Below the pieces are notes generated by a model. It saw only the letters and a program-made list of their open reading frames with translations, was not told the origin of the DNA and searched no databases. From Epiperipatus broadwayi (Eukaryota > Onychophora > Udeonychophora > Euonychophora > Peripatidae): a stretch of 64,000 nucleotides of DNA. The DNA lies in assembly GCA_028023455.1 (NCBI GenBank), contig JAQFVV010000049.1, positions 7,585,647 to 7,649,646 of the forward strand. The letters are read 5' to 3'. This document shows, in pieces, positions 22,242 through 32,159 of the stretch. Each line of letters opens with the position of its first letter. Within the stretch, counting starts at the first letter, position 1. A program made the position numbers and the translations under genes.

Positions 22242-24928
22242 TGAAGCAGTCGGATCTGAGTTCGATCCTAGCTTCATGACATCTAGTCATAAGCCCACTT
22301 CAAACCCTAGTACTAACCTTAAATTTCCAATGCAATGGGGCTTTATACGTTCAATCCATGCTAATTTCCATAAAGAATAACTTATTTCATAAATGCATAT
22401 TAAAATTAATTAGTTTCAGATTTAAATTGATCAATTCTATTAATAAATTCATGATAGAATTATTCATGAATTTATATATTATAACTGCATGGATTGTGCG
22501 TATATATTTGTAAATATTTAAATATATATAATTGTTTAAAAGTTTCATTGCATCAGGAATGTTTGATTTTATTTTTAAATAATTTGTTAAAGTTTTATTG
22601 ATTAAAAGCTACATTCTTTCGATAAGCTTTCAGATTTTCCCTTTCCAAAAACAACAGTTAAAGTTTTATTAATTAGAAAAAAGATAAGGATTTCCTAATT
22701 AAAATCATTTTCTGATTTTAAGAATTCATTTTCTAATTAGAAAATGAATTCAAGTTAATGAGTTTGAAAGCCTTATCGAAGGAATGTATCTAAAAACAAC
22801 CAGTAAATCTAAAAACATTGATAATGAAAGAAGCACTAGCCTGAAGGCATCAGAGGACAGATATATAGCTCTGAAAAGTTTGGAAAAAGCCATCTTTGTT
22901 GTAGAGAAGTGCAGTAAACTCTGTGCATTTTAAATAGTGTTTCGATCATGGTAAGGGGCTAAACATCAGGAATCTGGCTATCGGTTCCTGAAGTCCCCTG
23001 AAAATCTTCAATGGAGCTGCTGAATCTTTTCCGGACCAATCATGCTGCTAAAATTATGAAAAGCCACTAAAATGCTGTTCAAGTAATCGACTAAATGCAT
23101 GCCTACGTTTTTTTACCAACCCGGACGTGTAAACTAAGAACCAGCCCCGGAAGAAATGGGTAATATGTTTCCATAATGAACCTTAAACTTTCTGGCCAGT
23201 TTCGAACTTTACTTTACACTCCCTTTTAGAGCTCTTTTATTCTTTAATGTAACAATCTTTATAAAACCTTTTATTCATGCTAATGTAAATTTATATCATA
23301 GTTCTCTCAACCTCTAGTCTTTAAACTTTCTCTTTTCTTACTTGGCAGTTCATTTACTATATTATATATATATATATTTATCGTGTGATTTATTAATGTC
23401 ATTTATTTTTAATTATATGCCAATAATCTTTCGACTCGATGATCTCCTTTGTTTCCGTTGCCTTGAGCAAATAATAATATATTAATTCCAATAGTAATTT
23501 TCACCCGTTAGAACTAGATTTACCATTCTATCAATTATCAAGTCGAAAGAAATTATTAAATGTTTTTATTTTTATATTTGGCTAATAATAAATTATTAGC
23601 TCCGTTTCTCACCTATGTCCCCAGCTCCTATCTAATTTACAAATGTTTATATATTCATATATATAATGTTAAAATGTTTTTTTCTCATATTCACCAATAT
23701 TTATTTATTCATATATAATCTAAAATGTTTTTGTAAAAAGGGTAGATAAAGGAATCAACTAAATACATTCTAATTCAGATTGTTTTCACTGTCTATTAAT
23801 ATTCAGGAAGGGCACGATATTTGGGGCATAATTAATATGATTTACAAATACTTTAAAATAGTTTTCATTAAAAGCTCATTTGACTTTAATTAATTGATCA
23901 AGTCATCATGTAGAGCATTCTATATGGGTTTTAGTATTCAAATGATGACTATCAAGTCATCATCTTCAAACGTTGCTGACGTAGGGCAATCTTCCGCTCC
24001 GTTAGGCTGGTCGGTGATCATATTTCTGTTATTTTAAATTATCGAGGAAGAAAGCACTTCCTCTCCTGTTCATATTAGTCAAAGGGCATAAGACTTGTCA
24101 GATGCAAGCCACCATAGGACTTCGATTATCGACTAGCTATTATCTTTCAATTTCATTTTATAGCTCATAATTCGTCAGCACCGTTACCTCTCTGTTCCAG
24201 TAAAGCCCGCTCTGATGCTCGTAATTCATGATGAAGTGATTTCAATTAAAGTCAAACAAATTCTCAGTTATATTTAATTAAATAAGTTTTCCAATAAAGA
24301 TTAAAGTTATGCCCTAAAATATGTATCTTGCTCTTCATGAATGGATTTGCGAATGTGAAAATAAATATCACATTCTTTCGTATAAAATTAGAGTAATAAT
24401 TTCCTTTACTAATGAATACCTTTATCTGCCTTTTATTTCTTGTTGGGGGCATAGACATAGACTTTCAAATATTGCGTAATACTCATTGGCATATAATAAG
24501 GACCGCCACTCTTATTATAATTATAAACTCTGTTAAAGGCTAGAAGTGATTAATATAATCATTATTTAAAATTCAAACAAAACAAATTATTATTATTAAA
24601 TATTTTCTAAACACACTTGGTTTCTTAGTTCTTAATTCTTTTATAATTATTTTAATGTTAATACTCGCTGTCTGTGTTGGCAACCCGAACATATACATAT
24701 GATTCGATTTAAAATTATTTTTAGTCAGTTTATTATCAGATATTAATGTCAGTTCAGGGGTCTCTGATCCTCACCAACCATTGAGCTAGTTTCTTGGTGC
24801 ATAGCACTGTGCCATCGATTTAGATTTCTACTAATCTGAGCTGTTGAGTTGGGTTTGAATTCAGTTTTGAACCAGCTGAGTTTGGATCCGACTTGCAGTT
24901 TTTTTTGGTGGGTTTTTCGACTGGTACA
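22242..24928 (+). repeat. 5' LTR, 2687 bp
   Basis: It starts TGAAGCAGTCGG and ends CTGGTACA. The full length is repeated at 27816-30478 with scattered substitutions and a few small indels. An AATAAA occurs at 24293. The unusually long LTR has no long reading frame and includes a small TA-flanked inverted-repeat insert. The first 35 bases can fold back (TGAAGC with GCTTCA) around GAGTTCGATCC. Confidence 0.9.
22612..22786. mobile_element. MITE-like inverted repeat inside the 5' LTR
   Basis: The terminal inverted repeat CATTCTTTCGATAAGCTTTC (left) matches right-end GAAAGCCTTATCGAAGGAATG, and the unit is flanked on both sides by TA, the target of Tc1/mariner-type transposons. A perfect 30-bp palindrome (22722-22751, GAATTC at both ends) forms the centre. 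The same structure is in the 3' LTR, so the insertion predates the retrotransposon's last jump. Confidence 0.5.
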
Positions 24929-24940
24929 TGGTTATGTTTT

Positions 24941-24958
24941 TGGTGCCCAATGTGGGGC
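24941..24958 (+). promoter_or_regulatory. primer binding site
   Basis: TGGTGCCCAATGTGGGGC starts with the TGG expected opposite a tRNA CCA end and resembles the TGGCGCCCAACGTGGGGC type of primer-binding site. It begins 12 bases after the LTR end, a little further than usual. The matching tRNA was not identified. Confidence 0.6.
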
Positions 24959-26100
24959 CCAATTTAATAAACCCCACACATGCCCTGGAGATAGTAATTA
25001 TGATTTTAGTTACTCAGTCATTTGAGATCGCAATAAATTAAATGTTTCAGTAGAGTGATATTTTAGAGAGTGTTGTATATATTTAAGAGAAAAGTTATGC
25101 GATTTATAACACATAACTGAAATAATTTAATAAATTAAAATGTCATTTTGTAATCTTCTTTCTTATAAGTAAATGTTTTAAAGATTATTTTTTAAATGTT
25201 CTTCAGCAAAAGATTCATTAGTTAGAATAATTATTTAAATATATATATATTATACGTTTGTGTTATACGCAATTGTGGTAGTAGGAAAATTATCGTTAGA
25301 AAAGTAGTAAGAGCAGATAAAAGCAAGGGGTAAAATAAATGAAATATTTTGTCTGTGTCAAAATTAATTATATGTATCTCAGTCTTATAATTAAAAATAT
25401 CCAATATGATATCATGTTAAAAGTTTTAAATTTCAAAGTATTGCTTGCTAGCACATATAGTTAATGTTCACTCTGTATTCTTAGTAGCCTCAAAGCAGGC
25501 GAAGACCCTCAAACTGGGAATTATCTGTCAAGTAGTCCAATACAGTGTGACTTTACACTTTAATGACAATAATTTCTAGAGTAACCTCAAAGCAGGTGAA
25601 GAGCTTTTGTGTACACCAAGCAGCCAGATGCAGTTGGCAAAATGCTTAAATGGTTTACACGCTTTTATGCTAGCAAGATTAAAAATGATATCAACAAATA
25701 AAAGTTCTTGTGTAATATTAATTTTGACATTTTTTCTTTGTGTGTGAAAGCCTCATGCTTAGTGAAAATAATATTTGAACTCTTATATTTAAACTCAGGT
25801 CAGGAACGCGTCAGTTGTTAATAAATGATAAATATTCATCAATCGAATTGCTCTATCAAAAATTAAGTCAGTCATATGTAGTTTGGGGGTCAATGGGTTA
25901 TTTCACATGCCCTATTGATCTCATTTTGCTCACTGGTGCCCATATAAATAAATTTGTCAGCAAATTTGATTGTCAGCACAGTAGTGGGTCAGTTGTCTAA
26001 ATAATGAAAACCAAATGTGTCCAATACAATTACTTGTACTACCTGCTAATATATATATATGAATGTTTGTATATCACTAATTATTTGTATAGTTTTTTTT
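24959..26100 (+). other. noncoding leader of the LTR element
   Basis: About 1.1 kb without a credible gene. The 61-codon frame at 25815 is not conserved with anything I recognise. A direct duplication of AGCCTCAAAGCAGGCGAAGA (25485-25504, with a near copy at 25582-25601) lies in the middle. Such a long leader may hold the packaging signal, but none can be identified by eye. Confidence 0.4.
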
Positions 26101-26104
26101 TCAG

Positions 26105-26133
26105 ACATGGGAGAACAGTTGAACAGAGGGAAA
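26105..26133 (+). other. candidate mini-exon with a second Gag start
   Basis: A T-run followed by CAG (to 26104) resembles a 3' splice site, and GTGAGT at 26134 a 5' splice site. The 29 bases between include ATG and read MGEQLNRGK. This resembles the Gag start MEEQLDKGL at 26436, both in protein and in DNA. It looks like a duplicated Gag N-terminus that could be spliced onto a downstream exon. If unspliced, the frame stops within about 25 codons. Confidence 0.4.
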
Positions 26134-26191
26134 GTGAGTAATGTTTGTTTTTCCTTATCTTTAATAGTTTTTTCTAAATAAAATACATGTC

Positions 26192-26391
26192 TCATTCAAA
26201 GAATTAATAGAAAGAGCTAACCAAGAAAATGTAGGCAAACTAAAACTAAACTAAAAAAGGCAGATTACATAGATTGGGGAAATAATACGCAGCAGCTAAT
26301 GAAGATAGGGACAATGGGACCAGTAGTCAGAGACCTAATTAAATGTACTGAAGAAAAAAATTATTATTTAAGTATACAGAGAGTGCCATAA
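26192..26391 (+). pseudogene. broken short reading frame upstream of gag
   Basis: Two abutting frames look protein-like. One reads FKELIERANQENVGKLKLN and ends at a stop. The next frame, from 26254, reads DYIDWGNNTQQLMKIG and then MGPVVRDLIKCTEEKNYY to a stop at 26391. Composition is unlike the A/T-rich background. It may be a decayed extra part of the gag gene, or an upstream exon disrupted by a frameshift. No domain is recognised. Confidence 0.3.
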
Positions 26392-26435
26392 GTTTGATTC
26401 ACATTGTTTATTATATTATTTATTCACTTTCAAAG

Positions 26436-27538
26436 ATGGAAGAACAATTAGATAAAGGATTGACTGACGATAGTGATGCGCCTTCAACCACCTCCAGTGA
26501 ACGAGAAATCACTTTTAAAAATCAGATCAATAGGAAAAAGTGCAACCATCAAAGCAGAAAGATGGCTAAAGACAATCATGATGATCAAGAGACTTTTCAT
26601 ACGATCCTCAGAGAAATGAGAGAAGACAGGAAGCTAATGATGATGATGATGAAGAGGATTTTAAAGCTTGAGGAAACACGAGGGACCCAAACCAACCCAG
26701 AGATTGTAAAGCATCATACAGCAATAGACACTTACAAGGCTCCAAGAAGTGATGAAGATGATCAGACCACACCAAAAGAAGTTGTGGATAGTAAAGAAGA
26801 TGACAGTGGAGAATATGAGTCAAACCAAGAAATGGTTGCAGAAACTGATTTAAATACAGACAGGGAAAAAGATGTTCAGACCATTAGTAAAATAAAACAA
26901 AAAATAGAAATGGAACGGACGATAAACCCTGAAATGAGTCTAAGGAATTTGCAGAGACCATCCCTTACATCTTCTGTAGAAATTCAAATTTTGAGGGGTA
27001 ACCCAGGAGAAAAGCCCATAGATCACCTAGGCAGCATTAAAGAATTTTTCTGTCTGCACTCTGTAGCAGAAAAAGAAAAGGTTATCCTAGCCAGCCACTA
27101 CTTAAGAGAAGCTGCCAAGGCATGGTGGAAGCTATTAAAAAACCACCTACCACGATCCAAGGATATGAAAATGCCATTTAAAAAAAATATTGGAGTGAAG
27201 AAAGGCAGGAGGGCATTTTGCATAGACTGAACACTCAGAAGTATCAAGAAAACTGCAGACAGCGATATGCAGCCTACTTCATCCAGCAAGTAACCACATT
27301 CAAATCCCTAACAGCCTTCAAATATGAGGACCAACACATCATCCAGACGATCAGACATCATTTACCCCCATGGATCCAAAGAATCATGCTTGGGATGTGC
27401 CCTATGTCAATAGAAAAGACCATAGACTTTTTGACTGCAATAGACTATGGGAACTTGACACCAACCAGAAAAGACCAAGACTATGACCATTATCAAAAGT
27501 TAAAACCATATGTGCCACCTGATCCAGGGAAACAATAA
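26436..27538 (+). pseudogene. gag: Ty3/gypsy-type Gag, one frameshift
   Basis: The likely start is ATG at 26436 (MEEQLDKG); an in-frame ATG at 26394 would add 14 hydrophobic residues. The N-terminal half is charged, rich in E, D and K and predicted flexible. The C-terminal part has the retrotransposon-type capsid signature: IQILRGNPGEKPIDHL, then EKVILASHYLREAAKAWW, then in another frame AYFIQQVTTFKSL and LPPWIQRIMLGMC. The frame shifts by -1 within an A8 run at 27180-27187, and the second frame runs to the stop at 27538. There is no CCHC zinc knuckle and no pol downstream. The shift falls inside the capsid domain, so a one-base indel is more likely than programmed frameshifting. If intact, the protein would assemble the cytoplasmic particle in which the RNA is copied. 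Confidence 0.75.
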
Positions 27539-27801
27539 GACAAACATTAAATGACAGATATATATACAGATGACCGACTGACATGACCATAGGGAAAATG
27601 AGACTTGATTAACGGACCTATTTATAAGCTAGATAATATTTAAAAAAATGATCGCAATGAGACATGTATAATTTTGTAGTTTGTACAGATGATATTATTC
27701 ACGCTCATGCTGTTCTCCCAGAGTCTACCAATTAGTCGAGTACACTTATGTGAATGTATCACGCATAAGTAAAGAGATTTTTTTTTCATTGTTTTTTTTT
27801 T
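27539..27801 (+). other. 3' untranslated part of the LTR element
   Basis: No reading frame of interest follows gag. Protease, reverse transcriptase and integrase are absent over this entire interval. It ends in a T-run and then the polypurine tract. Confidence 0.6.
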
Positions 27802-27815
27802 GAAGTGAAAAGAAA
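27802..27815 (+). promoter_or_regulatory. polypurine tract
   Basis: GAAGTGAAAAGAAA, purine except for one T, abuts the TG of the 3' LTR, the standard position for plus-strand priming. Confidence 0.7.
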
Positions 27816-30478
27816 TGAAGCAGTCGGATCTGAGTTCGATCCTAGCTTCATGACATCTAGCCATAAGCCCACTTCAAACCCTAGTACTAACCTTAAATTT
27901 CCGATGCAATGGGGCTTTATACGTTCAATCCACGCTAATTTCCATAAAGAATAACTTATTTCATAAATGCGTATTAAAATTAATTAGTTTCAGATTTAAA
28001 TTGATCAATTCTATTAATAAATTCATGGTAGAATTATTCATGAATTTATATATTATAACTGCATGGATTGTGCATATATATTTGTAAATATTTAAATATA
28101 TATAATTGTTTAAAAGTTTCATTGCGTCGGGAATGTTTGATTTTATTTTTAAATAATTTGATAAAGTTTTATTGATTAAAAGCTACATTCTTTCGATAAG
28201 CTTTCAGATTTTCCCTTTCCAAAAACAACGGTTAAAGTTTTATTAATTAGAAAAAAAATAAGGATTTCCTAATTAAAATCATTTTCTGATTTTAAGAATT
28301 CATTTTCTAATTAGAAAATGAATTCAAGTTAATGAGTTTGAAAGCCTTATCGAAGGAATGTATCTAAAAACAACCAGTAAATCTAAAAACATTGATAATG
28401 AAAGAAGCGCTAGCCTGAAGGCATCAGAGGACAGATATATAGCTCTGAAAAGTTTGGAGAAAGAAGCCATCTTTGTTGTAGAGAAGTGCAGTAAACTCTG
28501 TGCATTTTAAATAGTGTTTCGATCATGGTAAGGGGCTAAACGTCAGGAATCTGGCTATCGGTTCCTGAAGTCCCCTGAAAATCTTCAATGAAGCTGCTGA
28601 ATCTTTTTCGGACCAATCATGCTGCTAAAATTATGAAAAGCCACTAAAATGCTGTTTAAGTAATCATCCTACGTTTTTTTACCAACTCGGATGTGTAACC
28701 TAACAACCAGCCTCGGAAGGAATGGGTAATATGTTTTCATAATGAACCTTAAACTTTCTGGTCAGTTTCGAACTTCTTTACACTCCCTTTTAGAGCTTTT
28801 TTATTCTTTAATGTAACAATCTTTATAAAACCTTTTATTCATGCTACTGTAAATTTAAATTATAATTCTCTCAACATCTAGTCTTTAAACTTTCTCTTTT
28901 CTTACTTGGCGGTTCATTTACTATATTATATATATATATTTATCATGTGATTTATTAATGTCATTTATTTTTAATTATATGCCAATAATCTTTTGACTCG
29001 ATGATCTCCTTTGTTTCCATTGCCTTGAGCAAATAATAATATATTAATTCTAATAGTAATTCTCGCCCGCTAGAACTAGATTTACCGTTCTATCAATTAT
29101 CGAGTCGAAAGAAATTATTAAATGTTGTTATTTTTATATTTGGCTAATAATAAATTATTAGCTCCATTTCTCACCTATGTCCCCAGCTCCTATCTAATTT
29201 ACAAATGTTTATATATTCATATATATAATGTTAAAATGTTTTTTTCTCATATTCACCAATATTTATTTATTCACGTATAATCTAAAATGTTTTTGTAAAA
29301 AGGGTAGATAAAGGAATCAACTAAATACATTCTAATTCAGATTGTTTTCACTGTCTATTAATATTCAGGAAGGGCATGATATTTGGGGCATAATTAATAT
29401 GATTTACAAATACTTTAAAATAGTTTTCATTAAAAGCTCGTTTGACTTTAATTAATTGATCAAGTCATCATGTAGAGCATTCTGTATGGGTTTTAGTATT
29501 CAAATGATGACTATCAAGTCATCATCTTCAAATGTTGCTGACGTAGGGCAATATTCTGCTCCGTTAGGCTGATCGGTGATCATATTTCTGTTATTTTAAA
29601 TTATTAAGGAAGAAAGCACTTCCTCTCCTGTTCATATTAGTCAAAGGGCATAAGACTTGTCAGACGCAAGCCGCCATAGGACTTCGATTATTGACTAGCT
29701 ATTATCTTTCAATTTCATTTTATAGCTCATAATTCATCAGCACCAGTAAAGCTCGCTCTGATGCTCGTAATTCGTGACGAAGTGATTTCAATTAAAGTCA
29801 AACAAATTCTCAGTTATATTTAATTAAATAAGTTTTCCAATAAAGATTAAAGTTATGCCCTAAAATATGTATCTTGCTCTTCATGAATGGATTTGTGAAT
29901 GTGAAAATAAATATCACATTCTTTCGTAAAAAATTAGAATAATAAATTCCTTTACTAATGAATACCATTATCTGCCTTTATTTTCCTGTTGGGGGCATAG
30001 ACATAGACTTTCAAATATTGCATAATATTCATTGGCATATAATAAGAACCGCCACTCTTATTATAATTATAAACTCTGTTAAAGGCTAGAAGTGATTAAT
30101 ATAATCATTATTTAAAATTCGAACAAAACAAATTATTATTATTAAATATTTTCTAAACACACTTGGTTTCTTAGTTCTTAATTCTTTTATTCAATAATTA
30201 TTTAATTTTAAGGCTTGCTGTCTGTGTTGGCAACCCAAACATATACATATGATTCGATTTAAAATTATTTTTTAGTCAGTTTATTATCAGATATTAATGT
30301 CAGTTCAGGGGTCTCTGATCCTCACCAACCATTGAGCTAGTTTCTTGGCGCATAGCACTGTGCCATCGATTTAGATTTCTACTAATCTGAGCTGTTGAGT
30401 TGGGTTTGAATTCAGTTTGAACCGCCTGAGTTTGGATCTGACTTGCAGGTTTTTTTGGTGGGTTTTTCGACTGGTACA
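27816..30478 (+). repeat. 3' LTR, 2663 bp
   Basis: Copy of 22242-24928 with the same TG start and GGTACA end. Differences are mostly transitions at CG versus TG or CA. Small indels exist (for example three bases near 28460, and a loss near 28665 relative to the 5' LTR). The TA-flanked inverted repeat recurs at 28186-28360 with the identical 30-bp palindrome at 28296-28325. Confidence 0.9.
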
Positions 30479-30482
30479 CATC
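30479..30482. repeat. target site duplication CATC, right
   Basis: The four bases directly after the 3' LTR equal those before the 5' LTR. Confidence 0.75.
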
Positions 30483-31495
30483 TATTGAATTTTTTTAAAC
30501 TAAATATATTATAATGTATATAGGAATATACACATATTACAATAAAAAGTTTGTGGAAATTTTCACTTGGGGGTGAATTAATAAAAAATTAAATAATTCA
30601 TATGAAAACTAAATATGGTTAGCATAGTTTCAATTACACACAAGTCTTGGCAAGCTATACATTATAAAAAGAAATTATTCTAACTAATAACAAATCTGAA
30701 TAAAGAGACAAGTTTACCCAGCATGAATTACATTTGGACACTTATATTTGGCATATCATTATTTTATATTTTATAATTTAAGTTTTAATCAAGTAGTGAT
30801 CAATAATAAAAAACAAAATAATTTATTATCAAATAAATTATTTATTTTAAAAAATAATAATAATCGTGTTGTAATAATTATTAATATTAAAATTCATGTA
30901 CCAAAATCAACAAATGCATTCAGGATTGACAATCCAACATAATGCCAAACTAAGCCAAGCCATCCTTGATATTAATAATTAGTAATCCAATAACCTATAA
31001 ACTAAGTGCTATAAGTCTAAGCAATGGGTGAAATGCTTGTTAAAGATAAGATCAGCTTATTACTATAATAATATTTCAAGTAACAGCATTAAAAAACACT
31101 CATTATTAATTCACTGATATAACCATAGTTATTAAAATATAATGGCATTATTAATGTTTTTATAAAAGTACTTATTACACATCTAAGTCATTATAAAACA
31201 ATGCCATAGGAAAATTTCTAACTGGAACTAACAATATTAAGCCAAATACATTTAATCACCCATTATCAACTGTCAATATGTGCATTATTGGCCAACCATC
31301 ATATACCAAATAAATATTTATTAACAATTAAACAATCATAAATTTAAACTTATAAATCATAAATAATGCAGTTACTAAAACATGATGTCAATAAAATACA
31401 ATTGAATTATCATTTATCACATTTGTATTATTTTTGACATTACAATAAAATGTTTTGAAATATTAATTTTAATACACATTATATAAAGATATATT
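30483..31495. other. A/T-rich DNA without recognised genes
   Basis: This is genomic flank beyond the retrotransposon. Only asparagine-, lysine- and isoleucine-rich spurious frames are present. Confidence 0.5.
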
Positions 31496-31499
31496 GTGT

Positions 31500-31650
31500 T
31501 TTCTGGAAGGTTTGAGATGATAATGTTTTAGTTGTATTCATATATTGGATTATTTCCATCATCTAAAATGAGTATTGAATGTCTTTAAAAAAATTTTAAC
31601 TTTATTTATATATTCTAAATACATTCAACTTGTAGTAATAGCACATAGGT
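31500..31650 (-). repeat. dispersed repeat R2, copy b
   Basis: Reverse-complement match of 19195-19345. On the minus strand the repeat is preceded by the CTGAAGA-type stem-loop and a tRNA-like head (31650-31800). R2 may therefore be the body of a larger SINE-like element. Confidence 0.7.
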
Positions 31651-31800
31651 TAGTATATGCCTAACATTTTGAGAGGTATTATTCTTCCCTCTTCTTCAGG
31701 TGTTGCCAGCCTGACCAGTGACCATAGTAGCATGGGAATTGAACCTGGACTGTTAGATTCTTGAGTATTGAATTTTAAGGTGATGCTGCTAAGATAACAG
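31650..31800 (-). repeat. tRNA-like head and stem-loop of an R2-type SINE
   Basis: On the minus strand: an A-box-like CTTAGCAGCATC, a B-box-like GGTTCAATTCCCA about 50 bases on, then CCTGAAGAAGAGGGAAGAA, a pairing CCTCTC and AAAATGTTAGGC. Head plus body fits a tRNA-derived SINE. The stem-loop follows the hammerhead core order (CUGAAGA, helix II AGAGG/CCUCU, AAAA where GAAA is expected), but the G is lost and helix I is not convincing. Confidence 0.4.
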
Positions 31801-31974
31801 TCAGTAAGAATTTTATATACTTATCTATAAGGTTCCTCCTGATTTCTTCACTTTTTCTTTGTTAAGATTTGATAAGTTATGAATAATTAATATTGGCATA
31901 AAATGATTGAGAAACAGTTTATTTTTTAAAAAATTATTTAATAAAGATTTATAGGGTCTATGAGCACAGACTTT

Positions 31975-32151
31975 CACACGACTCACCACTCTCCACTCTA
32001 TCTAATAACACTGATACACTTAAACACATATATGTTGATGATTGCTGGTTTAGCATGAAATACGTATATTGGTGATTATTTATCTTTTCAACATATATGT
32101 GTTTAAGTGTATCAGTGTTATTAAATAGAGTGGAGAGTGGTGAGTCATGTG
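31975..32151. repeat. near-perfect hairpin, snapback copy of the ribozyme repeat
   Basis: Arms of 64 bp (31975-32038 and 32088-32151) differ at only two positions, both C/T, around a 49-base loop. On the plus strand the loop and right arm contain the hammerhead repeat truncated at its 5' end: TTGATGA in place of CTGATGA, helix II TGCT/AGCA, GAAA, TACGTATA and TTGG. The left arm is an inverted copy of the sequence downstream of the ribozyme, so the turn-around lies at the ribozyme core. Confidence 0.75.
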
Positions 32152-32159
32152 AATATGCA

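Larger units (their letters stand above)
22242..30478 (+). mobile_element. LTR retrotransposon, gag-only (non-autonomous)
   Basis: This 8.2-kb element is delimited by two LTRs of 2687 and 2663 bp that begin TG and end CA, and by matching CATC target duplications. Between the LTRs is only 2887 bp: a primer-binding-site-like sequence, a noncoding leader, a Gag-like coding region with one frameshift, and a polypurine tract before the 3' LTR. I find no protease, reverse transcriptase, RNase H or integrase. It therefore resembles the plant TR-GAG class (terminal repeats with GAG) or a deletion derivative of a Ty3/gypsy element, and would need enzymes from a partner. LTR divergence of about 2 percent by eye over the first 0.8 kb suggests a fairly recent insertion. 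Confidence 0.85.

Noticed and set aside
26608-26823. 71-codon minus-strand frame with a Ser run
   Set aside because: It is the complement of the gag coding region (GATGAT repeats).
29735-29775. CTGATGA on the minus strand inside the 3' LTR
   Set aside because: The distance to the next GAAA and the absence of helices exclude a hammerhead.
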